A stretch of 64,000 nt of DNA from positions 43,482 through 107,481 of the forward strand of contig NZ_LSOF01000010.1 of NCBI RefSeq assembly GCF_001592875.1. The letters are read 5' to 3'. Positions 63,177 to 64,000 of the stretch are shown piece by piece. The DNA comes from Pseudomonas sp. BMS12. GTDB lineage: Bacteria; Pseudomonadota; Gammaproteobacteria; Pseudomonadales; Pseudomonadaceae. Each line of letters starts with the position of its first letter. Within the stretch, counting starts at the first letter, position 1. The position numbers and the translations under genes are program-made. Under the pieces are notes generated by a model that saw only the letters and a list, made by a program, of their open reading frames with translations, searched no databases and was not told where the DNA came from.

Positions 63177-64000
63177 CTATGTCGGCCGTTTCGGCGTGCG
63201 CAGTGCCCAGGCGAACAGAGTCATCAGCACGCCCAGACCGACCAGCACCATGAAGGGTGTACGGTAGTCGCCGGCCAGGTCGCGGCCAAGGCCGGTGAGG
63301 ATCGGCGCCAGGCACGCCAGGCTGTAGCCGGCAAACAGCATCATCGCGGTCCAGCGACTGACCGCCAGCGGCGTGTGCACCTCGTACAACGGCAGCACCA
63401 GGGACAGGGCGAACGAGCCACTCAAGGCAAAGCCCAGCAGCACCGCCCACACCTCGGGCACCAGGGTTGGCTGGAAGGTGATCATGCTTACCCCCAGCGT
63501 GGTGCTCAGGCTGCAGACCAGCAGCAATGGCTGGCGCATATCGAAGCGCTGGGCCAGCCAGGGCAGCAGCCAGGCACTGGGCAGGCCGACCAGCATGAAC
63601 AGGCTGAACAGGGCATTGCTGTGCAGCAGGCTCAACCCCGCCTCGTGGTAGCGCGCCACCAACCAGGTAGCCAGGGTGTAGAAGAAGCCAGCCTGGATGG
63701 CAAAGAAGCCGGTGACCAGCCAGGCCCGCGGCTCGCGCCAGGGCAAACCCTGTCGCTCACCGGGCTCTGCCGCTTCCGCACGGCTCGGCAGGCGCAGCCA
63801 GAGCAGCAGCGCCAGCAGCGCCGGCACGCACCAGGCGGCCAGGCTCAGACTCCAGTCATCGCCCAGGGCCTGAGTCAGCGGCACGGTCAGCACGGCGCCA
63901 CCGGCACCGCCAATCGTCATGCTGAAGGAGTACCAGCCCACCACCTGCCCCACCCGCTCGCGGAAGTGGCGCTTGATGAAACCGGACAGCAGCGGACCGG
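63177..64000 (-). CDS. MFS transporter, CynX/NimT-like, 5' end outside the window
   Basis: The frame continues to the right edge with residues GPLLSGFIKRHFRERV before VGWYSFSMTIGGAGGAV, so the protein is longer than seen. The 274 residues visible contain about eight TM segments, ending in MTLFAWALRTPKRPT. The loop PLLSGFIKRHFRERVGQVVGWYS is the pattern of the CynX/NimT family (cyanate or nitroimidazole resistance). Substrate unknown. It is read toward the orphan gene with 67 bases between. Confidence 0.85.
   Translation of the reverse strand, partial: GPLLSGFIKRHFRERVGQVVGWYSFSMTIGGAGGAVLTVPLTQALGDDWSLSLAAWCVPALLALLLWLRLPSRAEAAEPGERQGLPWREPRAWLVTGFFAIQAGFFYTLATWLVARYHEAGLSLLHSNALFSLFMLVGLPSAWLLPWLAQRFDMRQPLLLVCSLSTTLGVSMITFQPTLVPEVWAVLLGFALSGSFALSLVLPLYEVHTPLAVSRWTAMMLFAGYSLACLAPILTGLGRDLAGDYRTPFMVLVGLGVLMTLFAWALRTPKRPT

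Overview
The window is a GC-rich, densely coded stretch of a Pseudomonas-type chromosome. I infer this from gene content (Entner-Doudoroff enzymes, NAGGN osmolyte genes, Pap, MnmC, many chemotaxis and c-di-GMP proteins), from codon and GC bias, and from the many inverted pairs of REP hairpins of the GTGGGAGCGGCTTTAGCCGC type. From memory, the block pap ... marR-asnO-ngg-M42 peptidase-hybrid kinase-yheU matches the order around PA3455-PA3463 of P. aeruginosa. The presence of a fused glucosylglycerol enzyme suggests a salt-tolerant lineage, perhaps the P. mendocina/P. oleovorans side of the genus; that placement is inference. I see no rRNA, tRNA, CRISPR array, prophage or intact insertion sequence.

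Layout. 0-2.4 kb: a PhnC/PhnE-type ABC importer (partial ATPase, two permeases) split by REP elements. 2.5-4 kb: a PAS-GGDEF cyclase and the ribosome-rescue factor ArfB. 4.1-7.8 kb: an MFS transporter and the fused phosphatase/synthase for glucosylglycerol, whose ribosome-binding site lies in a predicted hairpin. 8-11.5 kb: VOC and YCII-type small proteins, then edd-pgl. 11.6-18.2 kb: a membrane hydrolase and two chemoreceptors flanking an aromatic amino acid permease. 18.5-25.5 kb: a sodium-coupled amino acid transporter, a Leu/Phe-type dehydrogenase, a fused indolepyruvate:ferredoxin oxidoreductase and a divergent Lrp-type regulator. 25.5-27.4 kb: a lower-GC accessory patch with a TrbK-like lipoprotein, repeats and a DUF4239-like protein. 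27.4-31.6 kb: tyrosine/homogentisate catabolism (hpd, hmgA, fumarylacetoacetase, maleylacetoacetate isomerase). 31.8-38.1 kb: a GGDEF-EAL protein, an isolated ccoG, a MocR-type regulator and a coiled-coil membrane protein. 38.2-42.6 kb: an ABC exporter overlapping a FrnE-like thioredoxin-fold gene, trhO, a BolA protein and a DUF2059 protein. 42.8-47.6 kb: DUF2804, fumC, a flavodoxin-fold reductase, an EamA transporter and a 69-residue conserved protein. 47.7-51.3 kb: pap and mnmC. 51.3-53.7 kb: a persulfide-detoxification operon (CsoR-family repressor, rhodanese-DUF2892, TauE/SafE exporter, ETHE1-type dioxygenase). 53.7-59.1 kb: MarR regulator and NAGGN operon. 59.2-64 kb: hybrid histidine kinase, YheU, YnfA, an orphan protein and a partial CynX-type MFS transporter.

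Three themes stand out. Osmoadaptation is represented twice (glucosylglycerol and NAGGN). Aromatic amino acid use is covered by permease, dehydrogenase, arylpyruvate oxidoreductase and the homogentisate pathway, all within 17 kb. Sulfane-sulfur handling is a compact operon with two matching inverted-repeat operators and a repressor whose cysteines are not in the usual CsoR/CstR positions. I do not see a clearly novel multigene defence or mobile system; the best candidates for undescribed biology are small regulatory structures, namely the ggpPS leader hairpin, the CsoR-type operators, a 59-nt nested palindrome near the right end, and covarying REP families.
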